From NCBI RefSeq assembly GCF_014651855.1, contig NZ_BMXR01000005.1, positions 71,471 through 135,470 of the forward strand: a stretch of DNA of 64,000 nt. The letters run 5' to 3'. Every line of letters starts with the position of its first letter. Position 1 is the stretch's first letter. Shown in pieces: positions 18,149-27,915 of the stretch. Under the pieces are notes generated by a model, which saw nothing but the letters and a program-made list of their open reading frames with translations, did not search any database and was not told the DNA's origin. Source of the stretch: Saccharospirillum salsuginis (lineage in GTDB: Bacteria; Pseudomonadota; Gammaproteobacteria; Pseudomonadales; Natronospirillaceae). The position numbers were made by a program, and so were the translations under genes.

Positions 18149-18913
18149 TCAGTCGGTGTCGTCGCTCGGGCCGGGGTCGATTTGCAGCAGTCGCTGGTTC
18201 ATCCGTTCGATTTGTTTGGCCATGGTTTCGAGCGTTGAGACGACCAGTTCCGGGCGGGAGGCGATGAGGTTCTGGAATCGGTCGTAGTCGACCCGTACGG
18301 CGCTGCAACTGCCTTCGGCGACGACGGTGGCGGTGCGGGTGCTGTTGAGCAGCATGGCCTGCAGGCCGAGGATTTCACCTTCGCGGGCGACGCCGAGTTG
18401 GGTACCGTCACGCAGGACTTTGGCGCGGCCCTGGATCAGGGTGTAGACGCAGTCCGCCACTTCACCTTCGCGGATGATGACGTCGCCGGAACGGAAAAAC
18501 TCGAAACCCGGCGCCGGGTCTTGGGGCAGTTGGGCGTTGTAGTGCAGCAGTTCGAGCAGGCTGTCGTGGAAGCCGGAGATCAGCGTCGGGATGTAGTCTT
18601 CGGGCAGGTCGGACCAGTGCCAGATGTCGAAGGTGACCGCGCCTTCCTGAAACCAGTTCAGACGGCTGCCCGGATGCCCGAGCCAGGCATCGCCCGGTTC
18701 GATGGCGACCAGACGGTTGCCGTCGATCGCCAGGCCCATCAGGCCCTCGCTCGGCCGGACCAGCGCCCAATTCAGCGTGTCTTCGTTCATCAGGGCATCC
18801 CGCGGCAGGGTCTTGGTCTCGCTGGGTGCCGCCGGTACATTCTTCAGGCACTGGATCTGATGGTTCTGTGCGCGGGCCAGCCAGTTGTCGGGGTGTTTGA
18901 CCAGGGTAAACAT
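18149..18913 (-). CDS. cyclic nucleotide-binding domain protein
   Basis: 254 residues from the ATG at 18913, with GAGGA 10 bases upstream. The C-terminal half is a cNMP-binding domain: FRSGDVIIREGEVADCVYTLIQGRAKVLRDG, then GVAREGEILGLQAMLLNSTRTATVVAE and a valine-arginine phosphate-cassette end (AVRVDYDRF). No helix-turn-helix follows, only a helical tail ending METMAKQIERMNQ-like, so it is not a Crp transcription factor. The N-terminal 120 residues are not recognised. The EAL-HDOD gene lies 38 bases upstream on the same strand; the pair is probably co-transcribed in a second-messenger signalling unit. Confidence 0.8.
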   Translation of the reverse strand: MFTLVKHPDNWLARAQNHQIQCLKNVPAAPSETKTLPRDALMNEDTLNWALVRPSEGLMGLAIDGNRLVAIEPGDAWLGHPGSRLNWFQEGAVTFDIWHWSDLPEDYIPTLISGFHDSLLELLHYNAQLPQDPAPGFEFFRSGDVIIREGEVADCVYTLIQGRAKVLRDGTQLGVAREGEILGLQAMLLNSTRTATVVAEGSCSAVRVDYDRFQNLIASRPELVVSTLETMAKQIERMNQRLLQIDPGPSDDTD

Positions 18914-18951
18914 GGTGTGAACGTGTCCTCTTGATGCCGTCCGGTCGGCGC

Positions 18952-20157
18952 TCAGCCCAGCAATTGATCGGCGCGGTCGATGGACTGGCTGTACCAGTCG
19001 CACAATTGCGCCGGGCTGAGTCGATGGTCGGACAGCCACTGCGGATCCAAAGCTTGCCAATTCGAGCGGCAATAGGCAATGGCCATCTCCAGCGCCTGGC
19101 CCAGTCGCCCCTCCCGTTCAATCAGGGCCGCCTTGAGCTCCGCGCTGAGCGGAATCTGGCTGAGAATACTCGGCATGGGCCGGTCCAGCCAGGCATCCAG
19201 CACCGATAACAAACCGGCGGTGAAATAGGTGTTGGCCCGTTCCGGCTCGATGGTCTGGCCAATGCATTCGCATAGAAAGGCCCGGGTCAGGGCTTCGCGT
19301 TGCAGTTCCTTGGGCTTGTCGTCCAGCTGACCCATGTTGATCAACGTTGCCCAACTGCGGATGCGGTCGATGCCGAGCATCATGACCGCTTGATGCAGTG
19401 AATCGATGGTGCGGGCACGGCGGTAGAATGCCGAATTGACCAGCTGCAGCAGTTTATACGAGAGCACCGTGTCCTTCTGGACCAGCTCATAGATGTCGTT
19501 CGGCTCGATGTTGGGCCGGTAGATCTCCGCCAGCAGGGTCAGCAGGCTGGCCCGCCCCGGGTCGAGCCTATGGCCGGTGACAATCTCCGGCTGGCAGAAG
19601 AAATACCCCTGGAAGTAGTCGAAGCCGTTGTCGAGGCAGAACTGGTACATGCCATAATCCTCGACCTTCTCGGCGATCAACTTGACGTTGTGCGGCTCGA
19701 GCCGGTCGAGCATGGCGAGGATGTCGTCGCGGCTCGTCGCCAGAACGTCGATCTTGACGATGTCGACCATATCCAGCAGCGGCGAGCGGTAGTCCTTCAT
19801 CTCGAAGTCATCGAGCGCCAACCGGAAGCCACGCTCGCGCAACCCGGCCAAAACGTCGACCAGATCCGCATCCGAGTGATAGTCCTCCAGCACCTCGATG
19901 ATGAGGTTGTGGCGCAGGAAATCCGGCAAGGCGTTGAGCATCGTCTTGGTGACGTTCAACAGCCCCGGCTTGTGATTCAGCGCCGAGAGGGTGTCGCTGT
20001 GCGTGTAGGCGTTCAGCATCACCGACTTGGTGGCCTGATCGCCATCGTCGAACACCGCCCGGTCATCCGTGCCCTGCCGAAACAGCAATTCATAGCCGAA
20101 GAGCTTCAAACCCCGGTCGAAAATCGGCTGTCGGGCGAAAAGTACCTGTTCCTGCAA
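18952..20157 (-). CDS. EAL-HDOD signalling protein (YuxH/CdgJ type)
   Basis: 401 residues. Residues 1-200 are an EAL-like domain (FARQPIFDRGLKLFGYELLFR; LALDDFEMKDYRSPLLDMVDIVKID; IAEKVEDY; YFQGYFFCQPE) in which the catalytic glutamates are partly replaced, as in YuxH-type proteins that lack phosphodiesterase activity. Residues 200-400 are HDOD (VLSYKLLQLVNSAFYRR; MLGIDRIRSWATLINM), a domain that usually regulates other proteins. The only plausible start is TTG: an in-frame stop lies just upstream and GAGGA sits 6 bases before it. Known relatives affect motility and biofilm formation. Confidence 0.88.
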   Translation of the reverse strand: MQEQVLFARQPIFDRGLKLFGYELLFRQGTDDRAVFDDGDQATKSVMLNAYTHSDTLSALNHKPGLLNVTKTMLNALPDFLRHNLIIEVLEDYHSDADLVDVLAGLRERGFRLALDDFEMKDYRSPLLDMVDIVKIDVLATSRDDILAMLDRLEPHNVKLIAEKVEDYGMYQFCLDNGFDYFQGYFFCQPEIVTGHRLDPGRASLLTLLAEIYRPNIEPNDIYELVQKDTVLSYKLLQLVNSAFYRRARTIDSLHQAVMMLGIDRIRSWATLINMGQLDDKPKELQREALTRAFLCECIGQTIEPERANTYFTAGLLSVLDAWLDRPMPSILSQIPLSAELKAALIEREGRLGQALEMAIAYCRSNWQALDPQWLSDHRLSPAQLCDWYSQSIDRADQLLG

Positions 20158-20293
20158 AACCCGTCCTCGTCATCGTACTGGGTTTACTATAGCAGGGGCA
20201 GGGACGGCCTGTCGCCAATCGGGGGAGAGAGAAGCAGTGATTCGGTATGGAAGCAGGCGGTCCAATGGAGAACCGTATGTACCTGTTTATCAA

Positions 20294-20326
20294 ACAAAAA
20301 AGGCGAGCCGAAGCTCGCCTTTTTTC
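20294..20326. terminator. bidirectional terminator after ilvH
   Basis: AGGCGAGC (20301-20308), loop CGAA, GCTCGCCT (20313-20320), flanked by an A run on the left and a T run on the right. It works in both directions and ends the leftward ilvIH transcript 12 bases after the ilvH stop. Confidence 0.92.
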
Positions 20327-20337
20327 AGGGATCCGAC

Positions 20338-20829
20338 TCAGAGACTCAAACTCTTGTCCCCACGGGCTATACCAGCGACACCGGTGCGGGCCACTTCCAT
20401 CAAGGTCGCGCCGGAGAGGGCGTCCATGAAGGCGTTGACCTTTTCCTCATTGCCAGTCACCTGGATGGTGTAGGTGGTGGGCGTGACGTCGATGATCTGG
20501 CCGCGGAAGATGTCGCAGGTGCGTTTGACTTCTTCGCGCTGGGCGCCAGTGGCGCGCACCTTGACCATCATCAGCTCGCGTTCGATGTGCGAGCCTTCGG
20601 TCAGGTCGACCAGTTTGACCACTTCGATCAGCTTGTTCAGGTGCTTGGTGATCTGTTCGATCACCCGGTCTTCGCCCTTGGTCACCAGCGTCAGACGGGA
20701 CAGGGTCTCGTCGTCGGTCGGGGCGACGTTGAGCGATTCGATGTTGTAGCCGCGCTGAGCGAACAGACCGACAACCCGAGCCAGGGCACCGGCTTCGTTT
20801 TCCATCAGAACTGAAATAATGTGCCGCAT
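20338..20829 (-). CDS. ilvH: acetolactate synthase small (regulatory) subunit
   Basis: 163 residues: N-terminal ACT domain (MRHIISVLMENEAGALARVV) that binds valine for feedback inhibition, then the C-terminal activation domain (VKRTCDIFRGQIIDVTPTTY, FMDALSGATLMEVARTGV). Length and sequence match IlvH/IlvN. It starts two bases after the ilvI stop, so the two subunits are translationally linked. The complex makes acetolactate or acetohydroxybutyrate for branched-chain amino acids. Confidence 0.95.
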   Translation of the reverse strand: MRHIISVLMENEAGALARVVGLFAQRGYNIESLNVAPTDDETLSRLTLVTKGEDRVIEQITKHLNKLIEVVKLVDLTEGSHIERELMMVKVRATGAQREEVKRTCDIFRGQIIDVTPTTYTIQVTGNEEKVNAFMDALSGATLMEVARTGVAGIARGDKSLSL

Positions 20830-20831
20830 GA

Positions 20832-22574
20832 TCAGGTCCTCTCCGTCTTGCTCAGGAACATGTCGGACATGGCGCCGTTCGGAACCTGCATGGGGTACAC
20901 GTGTTCTTCCGGGTCGACCAGAACGTCGATGAAGACGACCTTGTCGGTCACGGCCATCGCCTCTTCCAGCTTGCCTTCCAGTTCGTCCGGGTGTTCGATG
21001 CGGATGCCCATGTGGCCGTAGCTTTCGGCCAGGGCGCAGAAGTCCGGCAGCGAATCCATGTAGGAATGCGAATAGCGGGACTCGTAGTTCATGTCCTGCC
21101 ACTGGCGCACCATCCCCAGGTAGCCGTTGTTCAGGCAGAGGATCTTCACCGGCAGGCCGTACTGGCGGCAGGTGGAGAGTTCCTGGATGTTCATCTGGAT
21201 GGAGCCTTCACCGGTCACGCAGACAACGTCCGCGTCCGGGTAGCTCAGCTGCACGCCCATGGCCGCCGGCAGGCCGAAGCCCATGGTGCCGAGGCCGCCG
21301 GAGTTGATCCAGCGATTGGGGTGGTTGAACTTGTAGTACTGGGCCGCGAACATCTGGTGCTGGCCGACGTCCGAGCAGACGTAGGCGTTGCCCTTGGTGA
21401 CCTTGCACAGGGTCTCGATGACGTGCTGCGGCTTCATGCGCTCGGAATCGTCCGTGCGGTAACGGCCGCCGTGGCGCTGGCGCCACTCGTCGATCTGCTC
21501 CCACCAAAGGTTCAGGGCATCCTGATCCATCTTCAGTTTGGACTGCTCAATCTGCTCCAGCATCTCCTTCAGCACCGGCTTGACCGGGCCGACGATCGGG
21601 ATGTCGGCCTGGATGGTCTTAGAAATCGAGGCCGGGTCGATGTCGATGTGGATGATGTTGGCTTCGGGGCAGAATTTGCCGGTGTTGTTGGTCACGCGGT
21701 CGTCGAAGCGCGCGCCGATGGCGAGCACGCAGTCGGCGTTGTGCATGGTCATGTTGGCTTCATAGGAGCCGTGCATGCCGAGCATGCCGACGAACTGACG
21801 GTCCGTACCCGGGTAGGCGCCGAGGCCCATCAGGGTGTTGGTGACCGGCACGTTCAATTGTTGCGCGAGTTGGGTCAGTTCCTTGCTGGCCTTGCCCAGG
21901 ATGACACCGCCGCCGGAATAGATGATCGGCCGCTTGGCCTGCAGCAGCATGTTCACCGCTTTGCGAATCTGGCCGCTGTGCCCCTTCTTGACCGGGTTGT
22001 AGGAGCGCATCTTGATGCGGTCCGGGTATTCGTAGGGGTACTTCTCGTTCGGCATCGTCATGTCTTTGGGAATGTCGATGACGACCGGGCCGGGGCGACC
22101 GCTCTCGGCGATGTAGAACGCCTTTTTGACCGCGCTGGGAATGTCGTTCGGATCCCGAATGGACATGTTGTGCTTCACGATCGGCCGTGACAGCCCCATC
22201 ATGTCGGTCTCCTGGAAGGCGTCGTCGCCAATCAGGTGGCTCATCACCTGACCGGTGATGACGACCATGGGGATCGAGTCCATATAGGCGGTGGCAATAC
22301 CGGTAATGGCATTGGTCGCGCCGGGACCGGAGGTGACCAGCACCACGCCGGCCTTGCCGCTGGCGCGGGCGTAGGCGTCGGCCATGTGGGTCGCGGCCTG
22401 TTCGTGGCGCACCAGGATGTGTTTCACATCGGACTGCTTGTGAATCGCGTCGTAGATGTGCAGCACGGCACCGCCGGGATAACCGTAGATGTATTCAACG
22501 CCCTGGTCTTTCAGGGAGCGGATCAGCATTTCGCCGCCGGAAAGCATTTCCGGCTCGGAGGCAGGTTGTGTCAT
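20832..22574 (-). CDS. ilvI: acetolactate synthase large (catalytic) subunit
   Basis: 580 residues, thiamine-diphosphate enzyme. The catalytic glutamate lies in [20 protein letters not shown]; the ThDP/Mg motif is [20 protein letters not shown] to [11 protein letters not shown]; the FAD domain and central [15 protein letters not shown] are present. It begins the leftward ilvI-ilvH operon; a terminator follows ilvH. In pseudomonads ilvC comes next on the same strand, but here ilvC lies over 2.5 kb away on the opposite strand. Upstream (22647-22675) is a 13-base direct repeat, AAGCGACGCCACC, of unknown role. Confidence 0.96.
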   Translation of the reverse strand: MTQPASEPEMLSGGEMLIRSLKDQGVEYIYGYPGGAVLHIYDAIHKQSDVKHILVRHEQAATHMADAYARASGKAGVVLVTSGPGATNAITGIATAYMDSIPMVVITGQVMSHLIGDDAFQETDMMGLSRPIVKHNMSIRDPNDIPSAVKKAFYIAESGRPGPVVIDIPKDMTMPNEKYPYEYPDRIKMRSYNPVKKGHSGQIRKAVNMLLQAKRPIIYSGGGVILGKASKELTQLAQQLNVPVTNTLMGLGAYPGTDRQFVGMLGMHGSYEANMTMHNADCVLAIGARFDDRVTNNTGKFCPEANIIHIDIDPASISKTIQADIPIVGPVKPVLKEMLEQIEQSKLKMDQDALNLWWEQIDEWRQRHGGRYRTDDSERMKPQHVIETLCKVTKGNAYVCSDVGQHQMFAAQYYKFNHPNRWINSGGLGTMGFGLPAAMGVQLSYPDADVVCVTGEGSIQMNIQELSTCRQYGLPVKILCLNNGYLGMVRQWQDMNYESRYSHSYMDSLPDFCALAESYGHMGIRIEHPDELEGKLEEAMAVTDKVVFIDVLVDPEEHVYPMQVPNGAMSDMFLSKTERT

Positions 22575-22825
22575 GGGGAGGACCCTTCACTCGTGACCCA
22601 GGGACGACGTTCCTCCCGAAGTTGGAACGAACTTCAGCGCGTATTCAAGCGACGCCACCGGTAAGCGACGCCACCAATACAGCCGGCCGGTCGAGGGCGA
22701 AACCTGCGACGCGGACACCGACACTGCTGCCTGGATCGGGTTGTTTTTAAGCCGGCGGGGAGACGGGGAGGTCTCGACGCGCACCGGAGAGGCCAGTGTA
22801 CCGGCCCCGGGCATCGAATCCAACC

Positions 22826-23016
22826 GTAGGGTGGGCACCGCCCACCAAAAAACCGGGCCGAGGGCATGATTTGCGTTGTTGTAAGTAGGTTGGATTAGCC
22901 GAAGGGCGTAATCCAACACGTCAATGGTGCCGATATACAGACCACCGCCTCGGACAATTGTTGGATTACGCCCTTCGGGCTAATCCAACCTACTTGGTGG
23001 GCAGTGCCCACCCTAC
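22826..23016. repeat. nested four-part palindromic repeat (BIME-like)
   Basis: Four units in mirror order: GGTGGGC-family (22826-22847), GGATTAG-family (22885-22917), GGATTAC-family inverted (22960-22993), GGTGGGC-family inverted (22996-23016). Outer and inner pairs are each inverted. The same order recurs at 27916-28160. It occupies the spacer between the divergent ilvI and dctB genes. Confidence 0.85.
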
Positions 23017-23059
23017 TGGATTAGACTGTTCGGGTCGTATCAGGGCTTGCACGATAACA

Positions 23060-25201
23060 ATGACGACCCCGAATGCTGTATCACCCTCCCCGTTCCGGGC
23101 CATCCGCTCGCTGCCCTTCTGGCTGGCGACGGCGTTTATCGGCCTGGTGCTTCTGCTGATCCTGACCGATCGGTACTGGCTGCGGCTGGAGCTGGACCGC
23201 ACGGCGGACCGCGCCGAACAGCGTCTGGGGGTGTATCAAACGTCGCTGCAGGCCACCATCGACCGGCACTTTTACCTGCCGCGCATCCTGGCGTCCGACC
23301 CGCGCATTGTTGATGCCCTGGCCGACCCGGAAGGTCCACCCGCCCGGGCGACGTCCGAACTGCTGGCGCGCATCAACCTTCAGGCCGGGTCGGATGAAAT
23401 CTTTCTGATGGACACGACCGGGCTGACCCGCTGGTCGAGCAACTTTCGCTCCGAGACCAGCTTCGTCGGCAACAATTACGGCTACCGCCCGTATTTCGCC
23501 TCGGCGATGGCCGGCGAGCCGGGTTTCTATTTCGCCGTCGGCGCCACGTCCGGCAAGCCCGGTCTGTTCCTGTCCGCCCCCGTGGTCGACCAACTCGACT
23601 CCATCAGCGGCGTCATCGTGGTCAAGATCGATCTGGGGCCGCTCGAGGCCAGTTGGGCGGAATCCGGCGACGCCGTCTGGGTGACGGACCGCGAGGGCAT
23701 CGTCTTTCTGTCGTCGTCACCACAATGGCACTACGTGGCGACCCGGCCGCTCTCGACCGAGCACCGCCTGCGGCTGATCGAGACCCGTCAATACGGCAGC
23801 CAGCCGGTGCGCGAGCTGACCGCGGTGACGGACTGGTCCGGCGAACGCTGGTCCGGGTTCGATCTGGGCGGCGAAGCCGGCACGCACATCCTCTTCGGTT
23901 CCCCGGTCGGCGGCTACCCCTGGACCATGCACCTGCGCCTGCCCCTGGCCGAGGTGCACCGCCAGGTCCGCTGGGGGCAGGCGCTGGCCGTGTTGCTGGC
24001 GCTGACGGCCACCGGCGGCATCCTCTACGGTCGCGAACGCCGTCGCCGTGCCAGCGCCCAGCAGGCCGTGATTCGCCTGACCGAGGAACGCGAGCACCAC
24101 CAGCGCGCCATCATCCAGAACACCGATGCCGGTCTGTTCAATCTCGACGCCGACCTCCACCCGCTGTTCATCAACGAAAAGGCGCGCGAGCTGTTCGGGC
24201 TCCGCCACGACGACAGCGACCTGCGGCCGGACCGGCTGATCCACCCCTGGCGGACCGACGGCGCCGGCACCTATCGGGCCGAAGGCCAGCGACTGGATGG
24301 CAGCCGATTTCCCGTTCTGGTGACCTTGAACCCGATCCGCGTTGGCCAACAGGACGAATTCATCCTCACCGTTCAGGACATCACCGAGCTGACCCAGGCG
24401 CAACTGGCGCTGGAGCAGGCGAACGAAGCCCTGGAACAGCGGGTGGAAGAACGCACCCGCGACCTGAAAGCAGCGCAAGCGGCACTGGCGCAGAACCAGA
24501 AACTGGCCGCCCTGGGCCGTATGTCGTCGGCCATCGCCCACGAGATCAACCAGCCGATCACGGCGCTGAGCAACTACACCGCCAGCAGTCGCTTGCTGCT
24601 TGAACGACAGAAAGTGGACGACGTCGACCGCAACCTGGGCCGCATCGAATCCCTGGTCGACCGACTCTCCCGGCTGTCGCGTCAGCTGCGCATTTTCGCC
24701 GGCAAACGCAACACGGGCAGCGCCCCCGTTTCGCTGACCCAGCCGATTCACTACGCCCTCGATCTGCTCGAACCGCGAATGCAGGAACTGGGCGTCAGCT
24801 GTACCCTCGATGTCGATCGGGACGCCACCGTTCAGGCCAACACCATGTTCCTGGAGCAGATTCTGGTGAACCTGATCGGCAACGCCCTGGATGCGCTCCA
24901 GGGACAGCCCGAGCCGCGCATTCACATCGACCTGAAACCGGCGCCGGACCAACCCGCCGGCGTGCAACTGTCGCTGACCGACAACGGTCCGGGGATGGAC
25001 GACGACCAACTGGCCCACGCCTTCGAGCCCTTCTTCACCACCAAGAAAATCGGCGACGGACTGGGCCTCGGGCTCGCCATCAGTTATAACCTCGCCCACG
25101 ACATGGGCGCGACCCTGGCCGTGACCAGCGCGCCCGGCGAGGGCACCACCTTCACGCTCACCTTTGCGACCGCCGACTGGATGGAAACGGAAACCCCATG
25201 A
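23060..25201 (+). CDS. dctB: DctB, C4-dicarboxylate sensor histidine kinase
   Basis: 713 residues. Membrane helices at about 15-38 and 310-335 flank a periplasmic double-Cache (PDC) domain with DctB-type blocks (RHFYLPRILASDPRIVDAL; FRSETSFVGNNYGYRPYF; GFYFAVGATSGKPGLFLS). A PAS-like domain (about 350-450), a coiled coil (EALEQRVEERTRDLKAAQAAL), then HisKA with phosphoacceptor histidine near 494 (MSSAIAHEINQPITALSNY) and an ATPase domain (NLIGNALDAL; DNGPGMDDDQ; DGLGLGLAI). It phosphorylates DctD, encoded next with an ATGA overlap. The start at 23060 gives a short cytoplasmic tail before the first helix. Confidence 0.9.
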   Translation: MTTPNAVSPSPFRAIRSLPFWLATAFIGLVLLLILTDRYWLRLELDRTADRAEQRLGVYQTSLQATIDRHFYLPRILASDPRIVDALADPEGPPARATSELLARINLQAGSDEIFLMDTTGLTRWSSNFRSETSFVGNNYGYRPYFASAMAGEPGFYFAVGATSGKPGLFLSAPVVDQLDSISGVIVVKIDLGPLEASWAESGDAVWVTDREGIVFLSSSPQWHYVATRPLSTEHRLRLIETRQYGSQPVRELTAVTDWSGERWSGFDLGGEAGTHILFGSPVGGYPWTMHLRLPLAEVHRQVRWGQALAVLLALTATGGILYGRERRRRASAQQAVIRLTEEREHHQRAIIQNTDAGLFNLDADLHPLFINEKARELFGLRHDDSDLRPDRLIHPWRTDGAGTYRAEGQRLDGSRFPVLVTLNPIRVGQQDEFILTVQDITELTQAQLALEQANEALEQRVEERTRDLKAAQAALAQNQKLAALGRMSSAIAHEINQPITALSNYTASSRLLLERQKVDDVDRNLGRIESLVDRLSRLSRQLRIFAGKRNTGSAPVSLTQPIHYALDLLEPRMQELGVSCTLDVDRDATVQANTMFLEQILVNLIGNALDALQGQPEPRIHIDLKPAPDQPAGVQLSLTDNGPGMDDDQLAHAFEPFFTTKKIGDGLGLGLAISYNLAHDMGATLAVTSAPGEGTTFTLTFATADWMETETP

Positions 25202-26565
25202 CCGACCCACAGATGCAAGCCGTCATCATCGACGACGACCCGGAAGTGCTCGAATCGCTCGAACAGTGGCTCACCCTGGCCGACATCGAGGTGCGCACCT
25301 TCGACAGTGCGCAAAACGCCCTGCCGGAACTGACGCCGGATTTCCCCGGCGTTATCGTCAGCGACATCAAGATGCCGGGCATGGACGGCATGAGCCTGCT
25401 GCAGGCGGTCGACCCGGGCATTCCCGTCATCCTGATCACCGGCCACGGCGGCATCGCCCAGGCGGTGGAGGCGATGAAACTCGGCGCCTACGACTTCATC
25501 GAAAAACCCTACAAGCCGGACCGGCTGGTCGAACTGATCCGCCGCGCCTGGCAGCAACGCCGGGTCACCCTGGCCACGGCACCGCAAGTGGCGGATTCGG
25601 ACCACGAAGAGGACCTGGCCGGCACATTGATCGGCCATTCGAAAGCCATGTACCGATTGCGCGAGCAGATCATTGCTCTGGCCAAGGTCAACGCGGACAT
25701 CATCATCATGGGCGAGACCGGCACCGGCAAGGAACTGGTCGCCCGCAGCCTGCACGACTACAGCATTCGTCGCGACCAGCCCTTCATGGCGATCAACGTC
25801 GCCGCCATCCCGGAAAACCTGCTGGAAAGCGAACTCTTCGGTCACGAAGCCGGCGCCTTTACCGGCGCCAACAAACGCCAGATCGGCATCTTCGAAGCCG
25901 CGAACAACGGCACCCTGTTTCTCGACGAAATCGAAAGCATGCCAATGGCGTTCCAGATCAAACTGCTGCGGGTATTGCAGGAACGCGAAGTCTCCCGCGT
26001 CGGTTCACGCGAGACTATTCCACTGAACGTGCGCGTGATTTCCGCGTCCAAGGAAGACCTGCGCGAAGCGGCCACGGACGGACGTTTCCGCGAGGATCTG
26101 TACTACCGACTGATGGTCGCCGAGATCCACATCCCGCCGCTGCGCGAACGCACCGCCGACATCCCGATGCTGTTCAGTCATTTCCTGCGCGAAGCCGGCC
26201 AGACCAACCAGTTACCGGTGCCGGATTTAAGCTACGACGACCTGATCGCACTGGAAATTCACGACTGGCCCGGCAATGTGCGCGAGCTTAGACACACGGC
26301 TGAGCGATATTTGCTGACACGCAGCTTCAACGACATTTCGGTGCAGGAACTGTTGCAGCTGGGGTCCAGCAACCGGATGTCCGTGCACAGTGGTGAAGGG
26401 TCGTTGAGCGAGCGGTTGGAGCAGGTGGAAAAAGCCCTGATCAGCGCCGAGTTGACGCATCACAAAGGGAATATAAAAGCCGTGATGGAGGTGCTCGATT
26501 TACCGCGCCGGACGTTGAACCAGAAGATGCAGAAGTATGGGTTGAAGCGGGAGGCGTTTGTCTAA
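25198..26565 (+). CDS. dctD: DctD, sigma-54-dependent response regulator
   Basis: 455 residues: receiver domain (D56 in VIVSDIKMPGMDG), AAA+ domain with Walker A GETGTGKE, the sigma-54 contact loop GAFTGANKRQIG, Walker B GTLFLDEIE and arginine finger region REDLYYRL, then a FIS-type helix-turn-helix (GNIKAVMEVLDLPRRTLNQKMQKYG). Phosphorylated by DctB, it should open the sigma-54 promoter at 26810-26824 and so switch on the downstream TRAP genes. It overlaps dctB by ATGA. Confidence 0.94.
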   Translation: MTDPQMQAVIIDDDPEVLESLEQWLTLADIEVRTFDSAQNALPELTPDFPGVIVSDIKMPGMDGMSLLQAVDPGIPVILITGHGGIAQAVEAMKLGAYDFIEKPYKPDRLVELIRRAWQQRRVTLATAPQVADSDHEEDLAGTLIGHSKAMYRLREQIIALAKVNADIIIMGETGTGKELVARSLHDYSIRRDQPFMAINVAAIPENLLESELFGHEAGAFTGANKRQIGIFEAANNGTLFLDEIESMPMAFQIKLLRVLQEREVSRVGSRETIPLNVRVISASKEDLREAATDGRFREDLYYRLMVAEIHIPPLRERTADIPMLFSHFLREAGQTNQLPVPDLSYDDLIALEIHDWPGNVRELRHTAERYLLTRSFNDISVQELLQLGSSNRMSVHSGEGSLSERLEQVEKALISAELTHHKGNIKAVMEVLDLPRRTLNQKMQKYGLKREAFV

Positions 26566-26580
26566 GATGAGGCACCAATC

Positions 26581-26691
26581 GTAGGGCAGAAGAGCGGAGC
26601 GATATCTGCCGTTTTGGACTGTGGCGCTGGCCTGAACCGTGGCGAGGTATGCTTCCAACGGCAGATATCGGCGTAGCCTCTTCTGCCCTAC
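26581..26691. repeat. inverted pair of GTAGGGCAGAAGAG palindromic repeats
   Basis: GTAGGGCAGAAGAGCGGAGC...ATCTGCCG (26581-26611) and the inverted form CGGCAGATAT...CTTCTGCCCTAC (26659-26691). They belong to the third dispersed family, also found as a tandem array at 34278-34794 and, with GGCGGA in place of GGCAGA, at 39621-39729. It lies between dctD and the dctP promoter. Confidence 0.85.
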
Positions 26692-26809
26692 GATAACCCC
26701 CCCCAATAAGCAAAATCTTGCTCATCCCTCCCCGGCCTCATCAGCAATAACCCGCCTATAAAAATCCACACCCGCCCTGAAACGCCCGAACCATCCGCCC
26801 TCAATGCCC

Positions 26810-26824
26810 TGGCACACCCCTTGC
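26810..26824 (+). promoter_or_regulatory. sigma-54 promoter of the TRAP operon
   Basis: TGGCAC-ACCCC-TTGC matches the sigma-54 consensus with GG at -24 and GC at -12 exactly 10 bases apart. It lies 67 bases upstream of dctP and directly downstream of the gene for the sigma-54 activator DctD, which supports function. Confidence 0.88.
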
Positions 26825-26890
26825 CATACCTTCCTCAGCCTTTGCTCGAAGGCATAGACCCACTCAACAAAAACAATGAGGAACAACCCA

Positions 26891-27904
26891 ATGACCCTGT
26901 CACCGAAAGCCACCGCTGTGGCCGTTACTCTGTCTGCGTCCCTGTTCACCGGCAGCGTGCACGCCGCCACCGAATGGAACGTGTCCCTCTGGGGCCAGCG
27001 CCGCGCCTTCACCGAGCACGTTGAGAAACTCGCCGAGTTGGTGGAGCAGAAAACCAAAGGCGACTTCACGCTGAACCTGTCCTACGGCGGTCTGTCGAAC
27101 AACCGCGAAAACCTGGACGGTATTTCCTTCGGCGCCTTCGAAATGGCGCAGTTCTGCGCCGGGTATCATCCGGACAAGAACCCGTCCATCACCGTGCTGG
27201 AACTGCCCTTCCTCGGTGTGGATTCGCTGGAAAAAGAAATCGAAGTCTCCATGGCGGTGTACAACCATCCGGCCGTGGAGAAAGATCTGGGCCGCTGGAA
27301 CGCCACCCTGTTGATGCCGTCTCCGCTGCCGCAGTACAACGTCGTCGGTGTCGGTGACGCCCCATCCAGCCTGGAAGATTTCGAAGGCTTGCGCGTTCGG
27401 GCGACCGGTGGCATCGGCGCCGCCATGGAAACCATCGGCGCGGTACCGACCTCCATGTCCGCCACCGAAGTGCGTCAGTCCATCGACTCCGGCGTCATCT
27501 CCGCCGCCTCCTTCGCACCGCACGCCCACATGTCGTTCGGCACCGTCGAAGCCGCCGACTGGTGGACCACCAACCTCAACCCCGGCACCGTGAACTGCCC
27601 CGTCGTCGTCAACAACGACGCCCTCGCCAGCCTCAGCGACGAACACCGCGACGCCCTGATGGACAGCGTCGATGAAGCGCTCGACTACTACGTCGACTAC
27701 TACAACAACCAGACCATGGCCAAGTGGGGCCCGACGCTTGACGAGAAAGGCATCGAACGCGTGACCTTCTCCGAAGAGGAACTGGCCCGTTTCCGCGAGC
27801 AGGTGGCCCAACCCGCAGCCGAAGCCTGGATCGAGGAAATGAAGGCCAAGGGTCTGCCGGCTGAGGAGTTGTATGACCTGACGGTTGAGACCATCGCGAA
27901 GTAA
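26891..27904 (+). CDS. dctP: TRAP transporter solute-binding protein
   Basis: 337 residues; the ATG at 26891 has GAGGA 8 bases upstream and gives a signal peptide ending VHAATEW. TRAP-family features include the central arginine region LEDFEGLRVRATGG and the tail EELYDLTVETIAK. It captures a carboxylate in the periplasm and delivers it to DctQM. Linkage to dctBD points to C4-dicarboxylates, but the sequence is not a close match to the classical DctP that I remember, so another organic acid is possible. A 469-base repeat-filled spacer separates it from dctQ. Confidence 0.85.
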   Translation: MTLSPKATAVAVTLSASLFTGSVHAATEWNVSLWGQRRAFTEHVEKLAELVEQKTKGDFTLNLSYGGLSNNRENLDGISFGAFEMAQFCAGYHPDKNPSITVLELPFLGVDSLEKEIEVSMAVYNHPAVEKDLGRWNATLLMPSPLPQYNVVGVGDAPSSLEDFEGLRVRATGGIGAAMETIGAVPTSMSATEVRQSIDSGVISAASFAPHAHMSFGTVEAADWWTTNLNPGTVNCPVVVNNDALASLSDEHRDALMDSVDEALDYYVDYYNNQTMAKWGPTLDEKGIERVTFSEEELARFREQVAQPAAEAWIEEMKAKGLPAEELYDLTVETIAK

Positions 27905-27915
27905 CTTGCGGCCCC

